This document shows positions 1 to 13,991 of a stretch of 64,000 nucleotides of DNA, in pieces (the first letter of the stretch is position 1; every line of letters begins with the position of its first letter). Position numbers and translations under genes: made by a program. Origin of the DNA: Epiperipatus broadwayi. Lineage: Eukaryota > Onychophora > Udeonychophora > Euonychophora > Peripatidae. The notes beneath the pieces are model-generated. The model was not told where the DNA came from, ran no database searches, and was given only the letters and a program-made list of their open reading frames with translations. The DNA is taken from NCBI GenBank assembly GCA_028023455.1, contig JAQFVV010012405.1, positions 6,287,334-6,351,333 of the forward strand, read 5' to 3'.

Positions 1-339
1 GGGAGATTTGAGAGCAAACACTCATGAATAACAGCTCAGCTCTGTCATCACCAATAACCTCCTGAACAATAAACAATTCAGTTGGTTTGTGTTTAAGTAA
101 ACATATGCTATTTAATGTTTACACTATCAACTACTCATGGCAATAAGCATAGAAAAAAATTGACATTATTAGTTATTTGATGGACTATTTCCATTACCTA
201 ATATTAAGAACTGAATGTCTTTAAAAAAATTGTAAATTTTATTTAAACTTTTCAAATACATACTATTAATAGCATACAGTTTACTATTTAACATGTTTTA
301 AATGGTATTATTATTGTTTGGTTTTGCAGGCCTGACCAA

Positions 340-425
340 TGGAAGTTCTAGCATAGGAATCAAATGACCTTTAGATTCAAATTTTAAAGTAATGTTCTAA
401 CCAATTGAGCTATTCTTCCAAAGGC
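340..425 (-). repeat. tRNA-derived SINE fragment
   Basis: Read on the minus strand, the stretch holds a good RNA polymerase III A box (TAGCTCAATTGGTTAGAAC, about 395-413) and, some 40 bp on, a decayed B box (GGTCATTTGATTCC). The order and spacing are those of a tRNA, but the stems do not close, so this is a tRNA-derived SINE head or tRNA pseudogene and not a working tRNA. The plus-strand text just left of it shows no other feature. Confidence 0.5.
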
Positions 426-539
426 AACAAACAACCAATGGAAATTTCATATACTTATCTATGACTGTCCTCCTAATTTCTCCATTTTTTTCTTAAGAGA
501 AAAGTTAATTAGTTACTTCCAGACATTATGTACAACCAC

Positions 540-1115
540 ACTGGGTTGACTTCTGAGATTATTTGTCACAAACACATGAGCAACTTTTTTGAATTTTGGT
601 TTTTGTACTTTTTCCACTGTATGTAACATTTTTGTATTCTATATCAATAGTTCATTGGAACATACATGGTCTGTTATTCTGTTCTTCCAGTCACTTTCAG
701 TGGGATGACTGATCCCACTAATATACATTCTACTTCATTCCCATAGTTTTACATAAATGCAGTTTTTGCTTTTCAACATTTGAAGTTTAGGACTTGTAGC
801 TGTTAGAATTTCTTTTAGCATCTTATGGCTTTGTAATACTGTTTTGATGTTATATTCACTGCAGATTTTCTTTAGTTTGCCAGTTATTACTGGTACATAT
901 GGATACACTACAGTACTAATAATGGTTTTCTCTTTAGATGTTTATTTTTGTTGTCTATTTAAAGTTTTCTTAATGACAACTGATGGATAATTATTTTTCA
1001 TCAGAGTGTATTCTATGTAGATTTTTTCCTTTTCCAAATCACTGACTTCTGAACAATCTTCTTTTGCTCTGTTTTATAATGATAGTGTAACTCCATGTTT
1101 TTTGAGTTTCTGGTG
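540..1115 (-). pseudogene. Decayed Penelope-like element (linker and GIY-YIG region)
   Basis: The minus strand reads with stops and frame breaks as a protein fragment. One part resembles the linker that follows the reverse transcriptase of Penelope-like elements (around VVYPYVPVITGKLKKIC, then YNIKTVLQS). It is followed by a stretch where a GIY-YIG nuclease would start (CIYVKLWE, stop, then MYIS). I see at least three in-frame stops, so it is dead. The assignment rests on memory of the family pattern, with no search. A decayed LINE of another type is the main alternative. Confidence 0.45.
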
Positions 1116-1129
1116 TTATTGGATGTATA

Positions 1130-4100
1130 CTAAAGATCCAGGTTGAATCCCATGCTAGTATCATTACTAGTCAAGCCAGCAATATCTGAAGAATACTAAC
1201 CTGTGTACTATTTCTAACAGTTAAATGTATTTATAAAGTTTATTTCTTTCTTAAATATCCAGTTTTTAATATTTGATGATGGAAATAGTCCAACAAATAA
1301 TTACTATTAAAATGCCATCAGAACAAACTTTCAGACAAAGAGATTGATATGATCGGAATATTAACCTACACCACTCTACCTCATATATAATGGCTGTAAA
1401 ATTACATCCATACATGTTGAACATAAGAAAAGTCATGTGATGTTTTGTTGGTATAAATATTCCCAGCCAAATCATGAAAGTGGCCTGTAATTGGTCTAAA
1501 ACTGATACTATTAAAATATATGGTTACTGAACTAAAATCAGATCTATATATACTCTACAAGTGAATGACTTTGGATTGCAAAACCTTATGATGTTTTGAA
1601 TTTCAGCTTCTAACTTGATAGCTTATGAATTAAAGGTAGTGAATAAATACAAATAGTGTTTGTCCCTGTTTTAATACCAAATTCTTCACTAAAAAAGACC
1701 ATATCTAAAAATTAATCTAGGAGTGTTGATATAACAACTATATTATCTAGTGTTTATTGATTATTCATGTTTACACTAGATGACTCTAGAATGGAATACT
1801 CCTAATAGGGTATGTCAAGTGTAAGCAGAAAAAGTGATGTTTTGTTGAGATCTACTGGGGTTTCTGCTAAATAAGATTTTTAGTTTCTTGTCATATTTTT
1901 TTATTATTTGACATATCTCCAGTCTTCATTTTTTCATCTTTTTCTGCTTCTTTTTCTCTCCATTACTTCTTTTTAGTCACAGAAGTTTTGTAGAATTTGA
2001 TATAATCATTAATTATTCATATTTAATAATCCGTATGGATGCTGCTCTGCTGTATTAATTCAACACTTGCTTTTCTAGCTATGATCATATATTTAGAATG
2101 TTTTTAGTCACTCACATTTGAAAATTTAGTGATTGGCCAATTTTAATCTACTGTGCAGAAAAATTTCTTTATTAACATCATACCATGCTAACTTGTTACT
2201 TTTTATATTAATATATTTTATATTCAGTTAAAAGTTACAGTTAAGAAAAAAGTTATTATGGGATGAATACTTGATTATGAGTAAAAACTCATTCACTGAG
2301 ATTTGGCAACAGGCATTTTTGTATTCTTTAAACTGTGTTGAAAAATTAGGTTCTGTAAGCATAACAATGCATGTTCCAAATAGAGATTTCTTAAACATTT
2401 GGGCATTTGATTGTTATTTAGCAAAATTAGATGCACAACTTCAAATAATTGCTACTGCACCCAAGTATTATATATATATGATTTAAACAAATATTGAAAT
2501 TAGGCTCAAATACTCTAAGACTTAAATTCAGGCTTGAAATCTAACATGGTATATGGATTTAAAACTAATATAGAATTTGCATGTATTAATAAACTGATTG
2601 TGAACCAGCAGATCATAGATGGCCAAAAGCAAGCATAATTATGAAAATAAATAATGAAGCATATAATTTTATGACTAGTATTGACAAATCTAATAATTCT
2701 AATGAATGATTGTCAATAACATGTTTTGTTGGAGTTTTACTTTATATAAAATGAACATTGGAAGGATTAGGTAAAGATGCAGTAAGCACAAAGAAGGTGT
2801 TAAAGATATGAATTAAAAGAAAAATACAAAAAAGTTGAAGAAATATTGTTAATGATGTAAAAGTGTCAAAAACATATGTAGAAAAAGTTTATTAATTGAG
2901 ATTATGAAGTCAATGATGAATGTAATGGCTGCATGCATAATAGTGAAAAATGTGAAAAAATACTTAAATGATTGTGGAAGATAGAAAGAAAATGAAACAA
3001 GAAAATGAAGATGTTGATTGACAGTATTACAGAAGAGAACCTAAAATGTTTGAAGAATAGACAGGAAAATAGAGGCTTAAAAGAGTGGTTTTATTTGATG
3101 GTGAAACTGCTTTTTGGAAGATAGTTCACATTTTCATTGTAGGATTTTGTTTAAAATGGCCTATTGAGCATAATAGTACTTCTTTCTTTTTATTTCTTTT
3201 CTTTCTTTCTTTCTTTCTTTTTCTCCCATTTTATCTTTTACATTATTCAGCAATTTAATATTTTCTGAATATTTTACAATTTGAGCTTATAATCTGAAGC
3301 ATATACAATTTTTTTTATTCTGATAATTTCTTGCAAATTTTATATTTACTCTTAAGAAAAATGTAAATCATAGAGGTTAGATTCAGAGCCAAAACATTCT
3401 GGGTCAATTTTAAATTATATAAAGTTTTAAAAAAGACCTCACTTTAGTAGAATATAATTACTGTGATTAACCTATCATTTATAATGCTCGAATTTTGGGA
3501 ATTTAATGGAACTATTGTATTCAACATGCTACTTGGGTATTCAGGAATTTGACATCTGTAAAACACGTGATTAATACTGTGTTGCTTTATTTAAATAATT
3601 TACTCTAAATTATAAATTTTATTACATCCAGTTAAACAAAAATCTTAATTAATGTTTAGTCCTAAGAATTAAGAATGTTAACCAAAATCACGTTATTTCT
3701 AGACTGGTGGAATTACTGTAAACTAATATTTATGAAATAAAGGGTTAACCTGGTGATTCTGCAGTGGATTGATAATGTACGAAAATGATGATGATATATA
3801 TTTTTTAAAAAAATCCTAATTAATATTCACTTCTAAGAATTAATAAACGTAACCAAAATTTACTAATTACATTTCATTTCCAGCCTGGTAGGATTAGTTT
3901 GATAGCTTAAAGTAGACCTGTTACTTAATAATCCATTTTTTTTTAATTCGCCAAGTTTTAGACATTTTGAATTTTTCCAATTTTTGGAATTGAAATATGT
4001 GTGGAATTAAACCAGATTGTCTAATGTCTGTCAGTAAGGATGATGTTTGTGCTAAATGAAAGCGTGGAAGAGTGACAGGTTCTACAGAGGCACAAACCTC

Positions 4101-7100
4101 GCCCAACATCAAATTGTGTATAAATAATCTAGGCTTACTGCCTGAGCTTGCCTGTATAGAAGCTGACTAAATCGTTTACAACTTGCCAATGATAGACGTG
4201 ACAGGGAAAGCTTAGATTTCTTTCATATATATATTTTGAAGAAATTTAATTTGGCAGGATTTACATATGCTAATATTTCCAATTAAATATTTTGTTTTCA
4301 CAATGTCATAAAAATATGGAATTTGTTAAACAATTAACTATTTTTAGGATTTGAAATTATTAACATGTACTGGCAAAATTTTACAAATTTAATTTGAAGT
4401 AAATTAAGTTTGAAGAGAAAGAAGAGAAACTGTGGTTTCATTTTCGAAAACAAAAATATAAGAGAGAAAAAAAGATAATTTCAAAAAATATTGATGAAAT
4501 TATACCCCCTCCCCACCTTTTTTTTTAAAAAAAAAAAAAGAGAAAAAAACCTATTTACAAACTTTATTACTTTATTGTGACTTTCCAGACACATGTATTC
4601 CTTCATACATATATATTAATGTCGTAAAGGGCTCATTAAACTCTAAATATTGAGGTATTTTCAAAAGACTATATATAGCAAACTATGGTGAATTAGGCAA
4701 GGATAATAATTAACTGCTATAATCATTTGGTCATGATAAAAATAAAATAACTTTTTAAAAAATAGTTCACTATGGGGCAAAGATTTCACCAATGGTCCCT
4801 CATAGTGGAACATTGAAGAAGAACGTAGAACCACGAAGCTTTTCAATTACAAAGTGGTGAGGATTCGGGTGCTTTTTTCTTTTTGTTCTATAGACTAGTT
4901 AAGAATAATTAGAAACCCACTTACTGACCAATGTTAAATAGTTAATTAGATTGGTTTTAGGTCAGCTAACTGAAATAATATATTTGATTTATACAGGAAA
5001 CAAAAGTTAATCAATTATGCAATAGTGTAATTTTAGAAACAACAAAAAAATGCGGGGAAATATTTCTGATGGAAATAATTTTCCTTTAAATGAATTTTAC
5101 AAAAAAAATAAAAAAATATTTAAAAAAGGGACAGACCAAAGCTAAATAAGTGAATTGGTTTTATATCATTATTAAGAAAAGGTGAATATTTAAATGATTA
5201 ATTATATTTTTTTAGATATGAATTAAAATTTCATTCCATAAGATTTGATTCAGTATATAGAGTGGTCGATTCTAAAACCCCAGGCTCATGGTATATGGTC
5301 CAGTTCTGTCGTTTCCGTGCTCAAACTTTTTATGAACTCCGGAGCAAATTACCAGATGTAAGAGTGAAAACATGAATACATTTTTGTCTGAATCATACTC
5401 TGTGTGGGTATAATATAGCGACAGAGTAATGACATGAGAATTAATCTTGAAAACTACCTGAACACTGTTTTTTAAAAACATTCTCTTTCAGAGCTTTTAA
5501 CGTTATTTTTTCTCTTTAAATTCAATTTGCCAGTAAAATATAAATTGATGTAAATACTAAGTCATTAATTCAAATAAAAATCATGAGATGGAAGTAGCTC
5601 ACACCAACCTTTAAAGAAAGCACATTTTATTCGTTTTCTGATTGGTCCATTCTTTGATTTTAAGGATGTAAAAAAATTAAAGATGCTATCCTTATTGTTC
5701 TGATAAAAATGCAATGAAACAGCAGTTTTTTGGACTTTATTTAAATATTTATAATTAATTTATTAAATATTTATATAATAATTAATAAAAAATAAATCCT
5801 TTGATGTTGACATTTATATATTTTTTTGAAATATCTTTTATTTTTAAAAATATACTTTGTTTTGATATACTAAAAAAAAAATCATAACCACAAATGTAAA
5901 TTTATGAGCTGTCGAAATTCAGCTCTACTTGTCTTTTAATAATTATAAATGCTATTTTTAATTAAAGATCAGTATTTGGTAGATTTGTGATTATTTTCCT
6001 TCAGATTTTAAGATCAAACTTCAAACAACAAAGATTTTGTCAATTCTCTTTATTTTCAATTTTAGCACAGTTCACCAAGAGGTCAAAAACAAAACAAAAG
6101 TCATTGTTCCTATATATAAAATCCATGTAAATGTTTGATTATAAGGTTGTGACATGTCTTCTGTGAATGTTTGTCTGCAAGATTGTCATGTGTCAAATTA
6201 TTACAAAGAATATTTTAGTAATCCCACCATTAATAGTTGTCAGTAATGCTGTAAAATTGACATATCAAATATAATAGGTGTATTAAAAAATTTAAATTTT
6301 ACTTTAGACATTTAATTTGATTATGAGCATTTTATTAAAAGCAAGTAATTCCACAAATTTCATACACGAGCTGTTCACTACAAACATATAATACTTAAAT
6401 TGTGAAGAACATGTGATTACAGTACATAAATTCATGTTTGAAATGTGATATTTAGTGAGAGGAAAAATAGATGGTATAGTTCTGTATTTACATTGAATTT
6501 TGGTTAGCATATTTTTATGTTTATGCAAAGAAAGTCACCATTAATTAAAAACACTTGGGAAAAAATCAGTATATGTGCTTTTAACTATAGAAGTAGTATA
6601 TTAAATCATGAAGAAAATGTAAATACAATACATAAATTCATGTTTGAAATGTGATATTTAGTGAGAGCAAATAAATAGCTGCTATAGTATTGTACTATAA
6701 TTGAAGGCAAAATGATAATTTTGAGGCCAGTGTACTATTCTCACATTTATTTATATAATATTAAAATCATTTGTTTAATTTACATTAAATCTTAAAAAAA
6801 AAAATTGTTAAAGCAATCAATTAAAAAACATATCCTGTTTAGGCCCATTACAAAATTCAGCATAGTCATGTTATTTTTTTAATATTTGGACAGTTCAAAT
6901 ATAATTTTTAAAACTATTTCTCATTTGTAAATTTAGATTATTAATAAACTAAATCAAATTTATTGAATTCAATTATAAAACAAAGGTTTAAACAGTAAAA
7001 TAAAAGTTGAATTTTTGCCTGAAATTGTAACTAGGTTTTGGTGAAAAATAATTGCAACGGAGAGTGATTAAAGGGTTCCTAGATTGAAGCTCAACCTTCC

Positions 7101-7500
7101 ATTTCTGGTACTTAAGGGTTACATGATTGCCTCCCCCCCCCTATTTTAAATAATTATTCTTTAAAGAATTATTTCAGGCAAATTAATAGTGATCAATTAT
7201 AAATTTTTATAATCATTTTGTTTTTTATGGGGGGGGGGCAGTTATTAGATGTATACTTATATAGTTTAGTATCTCTACTCTCTGCTTCCAAATCTAAAAT
7301 ATACTAAAATCTGCTATTAGATTTTTTAAAACAGTGTTTTGGAATGAAACTATAATTTCTGTTTATAGCATGAAAGCAAAGCTATTGCAGCACATTAACC
7401 AACTAAGGCAATGCCTAGAAATGACTGATTTAGAATGATGACAAAAATAAAAAAAAGACTACTCATATAGTGTATTTTGAAATAAAATCCTTGTTTCTAC
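1130..7500. other. AT-rich DNA without recognisable genes
   Basis: Only short chance frames of at most 74 codons, with no domain or signal peptide pattern. It holds a CTTT microsatellite at about 3191-3220, an old diverged duplication (3641-3717 against 3812-3896), a closer 60-bp duplication (about 6405-6465 against 6608-6668), and a C run (about 7132-7141) and a G run (about 7231-7239) that can pair. Confidence 0.6.
3641..3896. repeat. Old diverged direct duplication
   Basis: Two blocks of about 80 bp (3641-3717 and 3812-3896) share the order aatcYtaattaat, ctaagaatta, aaccaaaat, and a closing tggtRggatta-like segment, with many substitutions and small indels between. This is an ancient tandem duplication or two copies of an unrecognised repeat. 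Confidence 0.5.
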
Positions 7501-7519
7501 TTCACATTCAAGCAGTAAG

Positions 7520-7955
7520 TTACTTTGCACATTATGCAAACAAGTGAAGTGCAATATCAAAAGAATTATTAGGCTGAGTGCTTTCAGGAACCTTTAGTCC
7601 CCATATTCATAGCCTATCATGGGAGTAAAGACTGAATTGTGATTTTAAACCACTGGGTAGTAATTTATGCAAATTTGTTCAATGTCTTCATATAGTCCAC
7701 TTTCTAGAAATGGAAAAGCACAATTCTTTATGTTTTATTAAATTGTCATCATTTTCAATGAAGCACACCTTTTATTTTGTGTTGAGTATCATTGTGCTCA
7801 GTGCACAGTTTTTGTTACTGGGGGTTTAAATATGTGGCCCATGTATCTTTGGTGTGAGAGGAATATAGATTTTCTTTCAGTGTTGGTTAGCACTCAGCCT
7901 GATAATTCTTTTGATATTGAGATTCATTTGTTTGCATAATGTGCAAGTTGTAACA
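7520..7955. mobile_element. Inverted-repeat element, family E, copy E1 (diverged)
   Basis: The left arm holds tttgcacattatgcaaac and later gctgagtgctttcagg. The right arm holds the reverse complements (gcactcagcctgataat, then gtttgcataatgtgcaa). The left interior (gctttcaggaacc and ccatattcatagcct) matches the better copy E2 near 40.4 kb, which places it in family E. The arms are interrupted by mismatches, so this copy is older. No coding capacity is seen. Confidence 0.6.
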
Positions 7956-7959
7956 TAGT

Positions 7960-10900
7960 GCATTTTTTTATATTAACTTAAATTTTATAAAAATGTTATA
8001 TTTATTAGACACCAGATAATAAATGAATATATATTTATTTGTGTCTTATTTTTTAATATTTTTTTAATCATTTTCAGAAATTCTTAATATTGCACTTTAT
8101 ATCAAATTTTTGTTGATCATGAAATGATGCAGGATATTTGAATAATCTATATGCCCATACTTGTAATGCAATTTTATAGTGAACTTTTCTAATAGAATGC
8201 AAATAAATTTATATATTAGTTTTCATTTTTATGCCTAGACATCAAAAGTTATCAATAGATGAAAAACCTCTATAATTGAAAGATCAAATTGCAGAATTCA
8301 AATTTCACAAAATGGCAGCTATTGTTCTCTTTTTATATTTAACCTTTTATTTTTGGGTTTTCTCATTTGTCAGATTGTATAAAACTTTGATTGTTTTTAT
8401 TGATCAATTATGTTTTTTATTCATAAAAATATTAATGTAAAGTAATCAGAATTGTTTTAATTTAGCTTTTAAAAATTGAATTATTTTACATTCAAATTGC
8501 CTAAATATAATGAAAAATTTTTTTTATAAAAAAATGTAACAAAAATTGCCTTCAGTAAAACAAATAAATTATTTCTCAACCAAATACAATATGTAGTCAG
8601 CATTGATTTTTCTTGTCTTAGAAATAGAAATGCTGATTATTTATTTTACTCTCTTTTCTTCTTCTAAAATTAAATATTTATTAATAAAAATCTAAATCTA
8701 AGCACACTATTATTAAATATATTGTAAAGTAATTATAAATGTGTAAATAATTATGAAAAATAGATGTTTTCTACTTGTGGTCACTGAATGTCATTAAATT
8801 ATAAATAGTAGTCAAGCTTTATTTATTTCTCTTAATTATTCTTCTTATAAAAAATAAATACAAATGTACATAATTATGGAAAATATATTTCATGTTCAAA
8901 ATCTATTGTAAATAATAAAAGATTTTGTGTGTGATTTCTAATGTTAACATTTAAAAACTGCTATTCAACAATGGTGAGAGACGGACAATCATTTCTTGCA
9001 TGAACCATATATGGTGAAAAGGAATGGATGATGATTCTTTATAATACCATATATGACAACAAAAATTCAATTTTTTGCTAAAATATTGCCATTTTCAGAT
9101 GTTTTTTTAAAATGAAAATATTAGTTTAGATTAAGCTGTTTTTATGGTAAAATGAGTATAAAATGAAGAAAGTATAGCCCAATATGATCAAGAGATGGTG
9201 AAATAGGAAAAATGATGGATCTGAGCCATAATTTGTGAACTAAAGATTAAAGCAGAAAGGATTCTAAAGTAATTTTTTATGTCTCAAGTTTATTTTTGTT
9301 CATTTGAAATATTTATTTATTTAATAAATACAAAATATATTTTATTTTTATAATTACATTATGTTTTTAGAAAAATTAAAACTTTTGGTGAGGAAAAGAT
9401 GAAAAAATTACATTATTCTAGTTAATACCATAAAGTGGTGCCACCCATTTTATGCTTAGAAGATGATAATCATGTGATGTTATTCTAGCCAACAGAAATG
9501 TACACTTGTTTTTATTTATTTAACTAAGTTTTTTACTTTTGACTATTTTTTGTTATTTTAGTTATGTTTAAAATTAAATTTAATAAAAATGACACTAAAA
9601 TAATAAAGTAATCAGAACAAAAAACAAATTGTATCATTTCATAAAAGCATTTGAGTTATAAAAATCAAAAAGGTCTAAAATGCTTTTATGAAATGACATG
9701 ATTTTTAGTCAGATTTCTTTGTTATTTTTCTACTTTTTAGTCAACTGTTTACATAAAAGTATTTTTTAATGTCATTTTTTTACGTTTTAGTTATAAGTAA
9801 AGCATATAATTTCAATTTAAATAAACTAATTTTCTTCATCAGTCTCTTTTAATCATCATTGTTCACATGTTATATTATCAATATGACACCATTTCAGTCA
9901 TTATTCTATAAACATTAAACATTTTTTTTTTATTTCAATTAATTTAATTAAGTATAAGTTAAATCAATATTAGCAAGATTTTATTCTACAAATGTAATAT
10001 TTCCATCAGTTATACTTATTTTATTTTAATTAATTTAATAATAAAATCAATATTATCAAAACCTTATTTTTCAAACATAATATTCCCATTGGCTCACATG
10101 CTAAGAAGTTGTCTTAGAAAGCATAGGGATATGAGTTTGATTTGTTAATAGGAACAATTTTTTTTCATTGTTAATTCAAAAATGTGGACATACTGACAGA
10201 AACTCAGTCAAAATATAGACACATTGACAGAAACACTGACAAAACAAGTTAATGTGAAAGCATTTAGATATTAGTTTTGCCACAAAATTTATTTAAACTG
10301 ATGATTACATATGTAAACAATTAAGTTTTGTTAAATTAACTATAGTTTAATTAATTTACTTTTTATGGAATGATTAAAGAATTTAAAAGCAGAGCTATAT
10401 CATCTATAAAAACAGTTTGGGTGATGCAATGACCGAACTATGCCCTTCTTTGATACACTTCAATGCAAGGATATTTTATTGCCAAAAATAATTAAAAGTT
10501 GATTGGTTCAATGCTTTTTCATATAACTAAATGAATAATAATTTTTTCCCCATTTTTAAAAGTCATTAATTCTTCTTCATTAACCATTGTTTTTCCATTC
10601 ATTTTTTCTAGGGGAATTAGAATAATTAGTTCAACATTTTCTTTTATTATTAAAACTTTTATTTAATATTGTGGATCAATAAATTATACTTCATTTATTA
10701 AAAATATAAGTTTACAAATGAAAAACACCCTAAAAAATCATATTTGAACAATCCAAATATTAAGGTGATCAATTATTTGCAATAAAAGAGGAGTATAATA
10801 TATATATATATGCCTTTATAAAACTGTAACAGTCTTACAAACATTATTACAAATTCTATCTTTAAAAATATCTAATTATTACTCATTTATTACAGTATTA

Positions 10901-12870
10901 AATAATGCAGAAAAAAATTGAAATATTTTTCTACTTAATGTATTTGTTTTAGTAATTGTTAATTTCTTTCTAACAATTAACTAATCTCATTACAACTTAC
11001 ATCATACAAGCTTAATTTTACACACGTGACTGACATTAAAGTCTACAGATAACATGATTTTTCACTATTCCAGTAGTCATTTCCAATTGAAAATACTCCA
11101 TCAATATGAGCATTGGTTTTAGGACAACATAATAAAAATTCAATTAGAAGTATAAAATTTTCATAAGAAATATGTTGTTTTTTAAAGTGGGTAATTATTT
11201 CTACCAACCTTTTACCAATGTCAATTTTTTTATCTACCCATTTTTTTGTCTTTTGGTAGTTAAAAAAACATTTATTCTTGTTACTTCTTCAGACAAAAAA
11301 TTATTATTAACAATAACTTTTAGTTCTCATGTTATAAATTCAACTGTAGTGATATCAGATCATTTTTCAATGTATTAAAAATATCTCTTATTAAAACATC
11401 ACAACATTTTAAAGAGATTTTTCTTACATACCTGACTGAATTCTTCCATAGTTAATTTATTTTTTACAATTTGGGATAAAAAAATTTCTAAAATCTTGCC
11501 TTGTATTGTGGAATAACATTATTTAAAATAAAGCTCAAATACAATAGGATTTTATTTCTTGTACAACTTAGTGAAAAGTGCATTACTGACTATGTATAAA
11601 AAGAAGTGGCAGTTCAGAATCCTTACTGAAAAATGTTTCCAGTATTTGAGAATATTTATCCAAACTCAAATGGTTTATATAATTTGAGAATTCTTTCTAT
11701 TGGTGGCATCAAAGTAAGTCAATTTTCTTTTGAATAACCATGAAGCTTTTCATATTCATTATTACCCATTTCACAAAATTGTTTTAAATTTGCCATGCCA
11801 TAAAAAATCTAAAATATAAACATATGTTATTATAACCTCTACAACAATTTGTATAAAACTGGAGGCAATATTTATAGCATTCAATAATATATGTGCATTG
11901 TAACCAATTACTTATGTATATCTCTTCACATCTCTTAATTTTGTGTATAAATCATTGTTTACACGCTCTAAAATTGTATAGTTGTGTTATCTGTTGTGCC
12001 ACAAATTTAGAATTTAGATAACTTTCATTTCTTTCCAAAATATTTATTCAGGTTAATGTTATACAAGTAGATGAAAGTTGTTGTGATACATGATATTCAT
12101 TATTTATGTGTAAAGTGTTGACATTGAAACTAGTGTATAATTTTGTTTAAACAGACTTAATAAATGTGTGTTAGTTTGTTGGACTATTAATAAGTCCTTC
12201 TGTTTTTTTTTTTTGGGGGGGGAGGATTATTTATACTTCGAATAAGATCCAGGTGTCTTTGTGTCGGTTTGGTGAGGTCATGACTTTGTCTCTTTTCTTT
12301 AGTTTCTTGATTGTGTTTAGAAAGAATTTTGTCTCATTTTGTTGAGGGAAGTGGAAGATTTTGTGGCATCTCATCAGCCATAAGGCCATTGTGAGGAAAA
12401 ATGACAGTCTTACAATGGCAAAATTTTTGGTTTGGATACTACTCTTCAGGGATGTAATTGTGTAGTAATCAATTTTTGTCCTTTCATAAACGATTTTTTT
12501 TTATGTGTTTAGGCCTGGCTTAAAATAAATGTTTTGACATATTTTCTATGGTGCCTCCATCAATACATTTTCAATTTAAAATTTTTAATTGAATGCCATT
12601 TCTAACATTGAAATATACTATTAATATTGTGTGTAATTTTATTTTCTTGTGGGTTGATACTTCTGATAAAACATATACAAATGATATATTTTGAAAATCT
12701 TGTGACAATTTTTATCACAATAATTTTTAAATATGAAAGTTATTATTGAATTCCATTTAGTTTTTGCACAAGAAAATTGAGAATCATAAATTTTTTTCCA
12801 GCAATTTATTAATACAATCCACATTTCTAAAGCTGTGGTTGTAACCAATAACATGAAAAGAAAAAGTGCC
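7960..12870. other. AT-rich DNA without recognisable genes
   Basis: There are no frames beyond about 71 codons and no family match. It includes a hairpin at 9634-9700 (arms around catttcataaaagcattt) and a T-then-G homopolymer run near 12204-12223. Confidence 0.6.
9634..9700. repeat. Short imperfect hairpin
   Basis: The arm tatcatttcataaaagcatt and its near reverse complement (aatgcttttatgaaatgaca) are separated by about 28 bp. It could be a solitary MITE remnant. There is no clear target duplication and no A/B box. Confidence 0.55.
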
Positions 12871-12879
12871 TTCCATAAT

Positions 12880-13395
12880 TTCTAATTGTTTTCTATATCC
12901 ATTACATACTTATTTAAGATTTTCTCTAATTCTTCTCTAGAGATACACTCTATTCTCTCATCGTCTAGTAATATTATTTCTCTTTTTCTTACATTTCTTT
13001 TAATACATTTCCAAATTTTTTTACTCCCATCTCTTTCATTAATACCTCCAATAAATTACTATTTAATTTCATTCTTTCTGTATAATTATCTATTTTAGCC
13101 AACTTCTTTTTTAAAAATTATTTTTCCTATTTAATATTAACATCTTTTTCATTTGCTTTGTTTTTAATAGCACATTTATATTCTCTGCATGCTTTTTTTA
13201 AAATCTTTTTTACACTTTTACTAATTTCTCACTTTTCTATTACTTTTATTCTTTTGAATATTCTCACCTAAAATCCCATTTGCACCCTTTCTACTTCACC
13301 ACACAAATCCTTATATTCATCTCCAACAAACTCTTCTATGATTTTTTTTACTTTTATTTTATATTCTTTTAACTTATTCTTATCTATCCACATCT
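12880..13395 (-). pseudogene. Decayed LINE coding fragment (linker before RT)
   Basis: The plus strand is unusually pyrimidine-rich, because its complement is a lysine- and glutamate-rich reading. On the minus strand a frame reads about EIILLDDERIECISREEL and then LEKILNKYVMDIEN. Upstream of it is a basic segment (KKACREYKCAIKNKANEKD) broken by stops. Such a charged region is typical of the spacer between endonuclease and reverse transcriptase of LINEs. No catalytic motif remains, so the clade cannot be named. Confidence 0.45.
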
Positions 13396-13533
13396 TTCAT
13401 TATTTTTTATATTTTTATTAAACCACTAAACATCACATGAATTACTATCTCTTATACTAGCACATAATTGTTAATAAACAAGGCAAAAACTCTCCATATA
13501 GAAGTGCCACCCTGTGCCAACTAGATCCAAGGC

Positions 13534-13575
13534 TCCTCAGTGACAAAGGCCACAAGCAAGAAACTAGTTTGGGGA
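13534..13575 (+). ncRNA. Decayed hammerhead-like segment in B1
   Basis: This is the upstream direct-repeat counterpart of the 13950 candidate, exactly 416 bp earlier. The CTGATGA core has become GTGACAA and stem II is damaged (GGC against GCA). Stem III ACTAGT and the TGGGGA strand remain. It is probably inactive. Confidence 0.4.
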
Positions 13576-13949
13576 TATTGGATGAGTAGGCCCTAGATAG
13601 GGATATTATGCACAAGCCTTCTGGCATCCATTGATTACTCTAGCTGGCACAGGGTGGCACTACTATATGGAGAGTTTTGCCTTGTTTACTAACAATTATG
13701 TGCTAGTATAAGAGATAGTGATCATGTGGTGTTTAGTGGTTTAACACCAATCCTGCCTAATAGGATAGTGGTGGCTATGGTTGTTAAAGAGCCAAAGAAA
13801 CCAAAATGTATGGGTGCTGAACTGAGTTCAGACCCATATGACTATGTAATCTATTGAGCTTAGATTGGAAATATTGTGTTTTCAAAGGTAGCTGCTGGAG
13901 AGTTGCATTAGATCCTAAGATCTAGGTTCAGTGCTCTCAGATCCAAGGC

Positions 13950-13991
13950 TCCTCACTGATGAAGGCCACAAGCCAGAAACTAGTCTGGGGA
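13950..13991 (+). ncRNA. Hammerhead-like ribozyme candidate in B1
   Basis: By eye: stem I 5' strand TCCTCA; core CTGATGA (13956-13962); A, stem II GGC / loop CACAA / GCC, A; GAA; self-complementary stem III ACTAGT; C17 at 13985; stem I 3' strand TGGGGA, which pairs with TCCTCA using one G-U. All conserved core bases (CUGANGA, GAA, U16.1, H17) are present. The weak point is an A-A opposition where stem II should close. Related copies (54.1 kb) have A-U there. This is inferred from structure; activity is untested. Confidence 0.5.
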
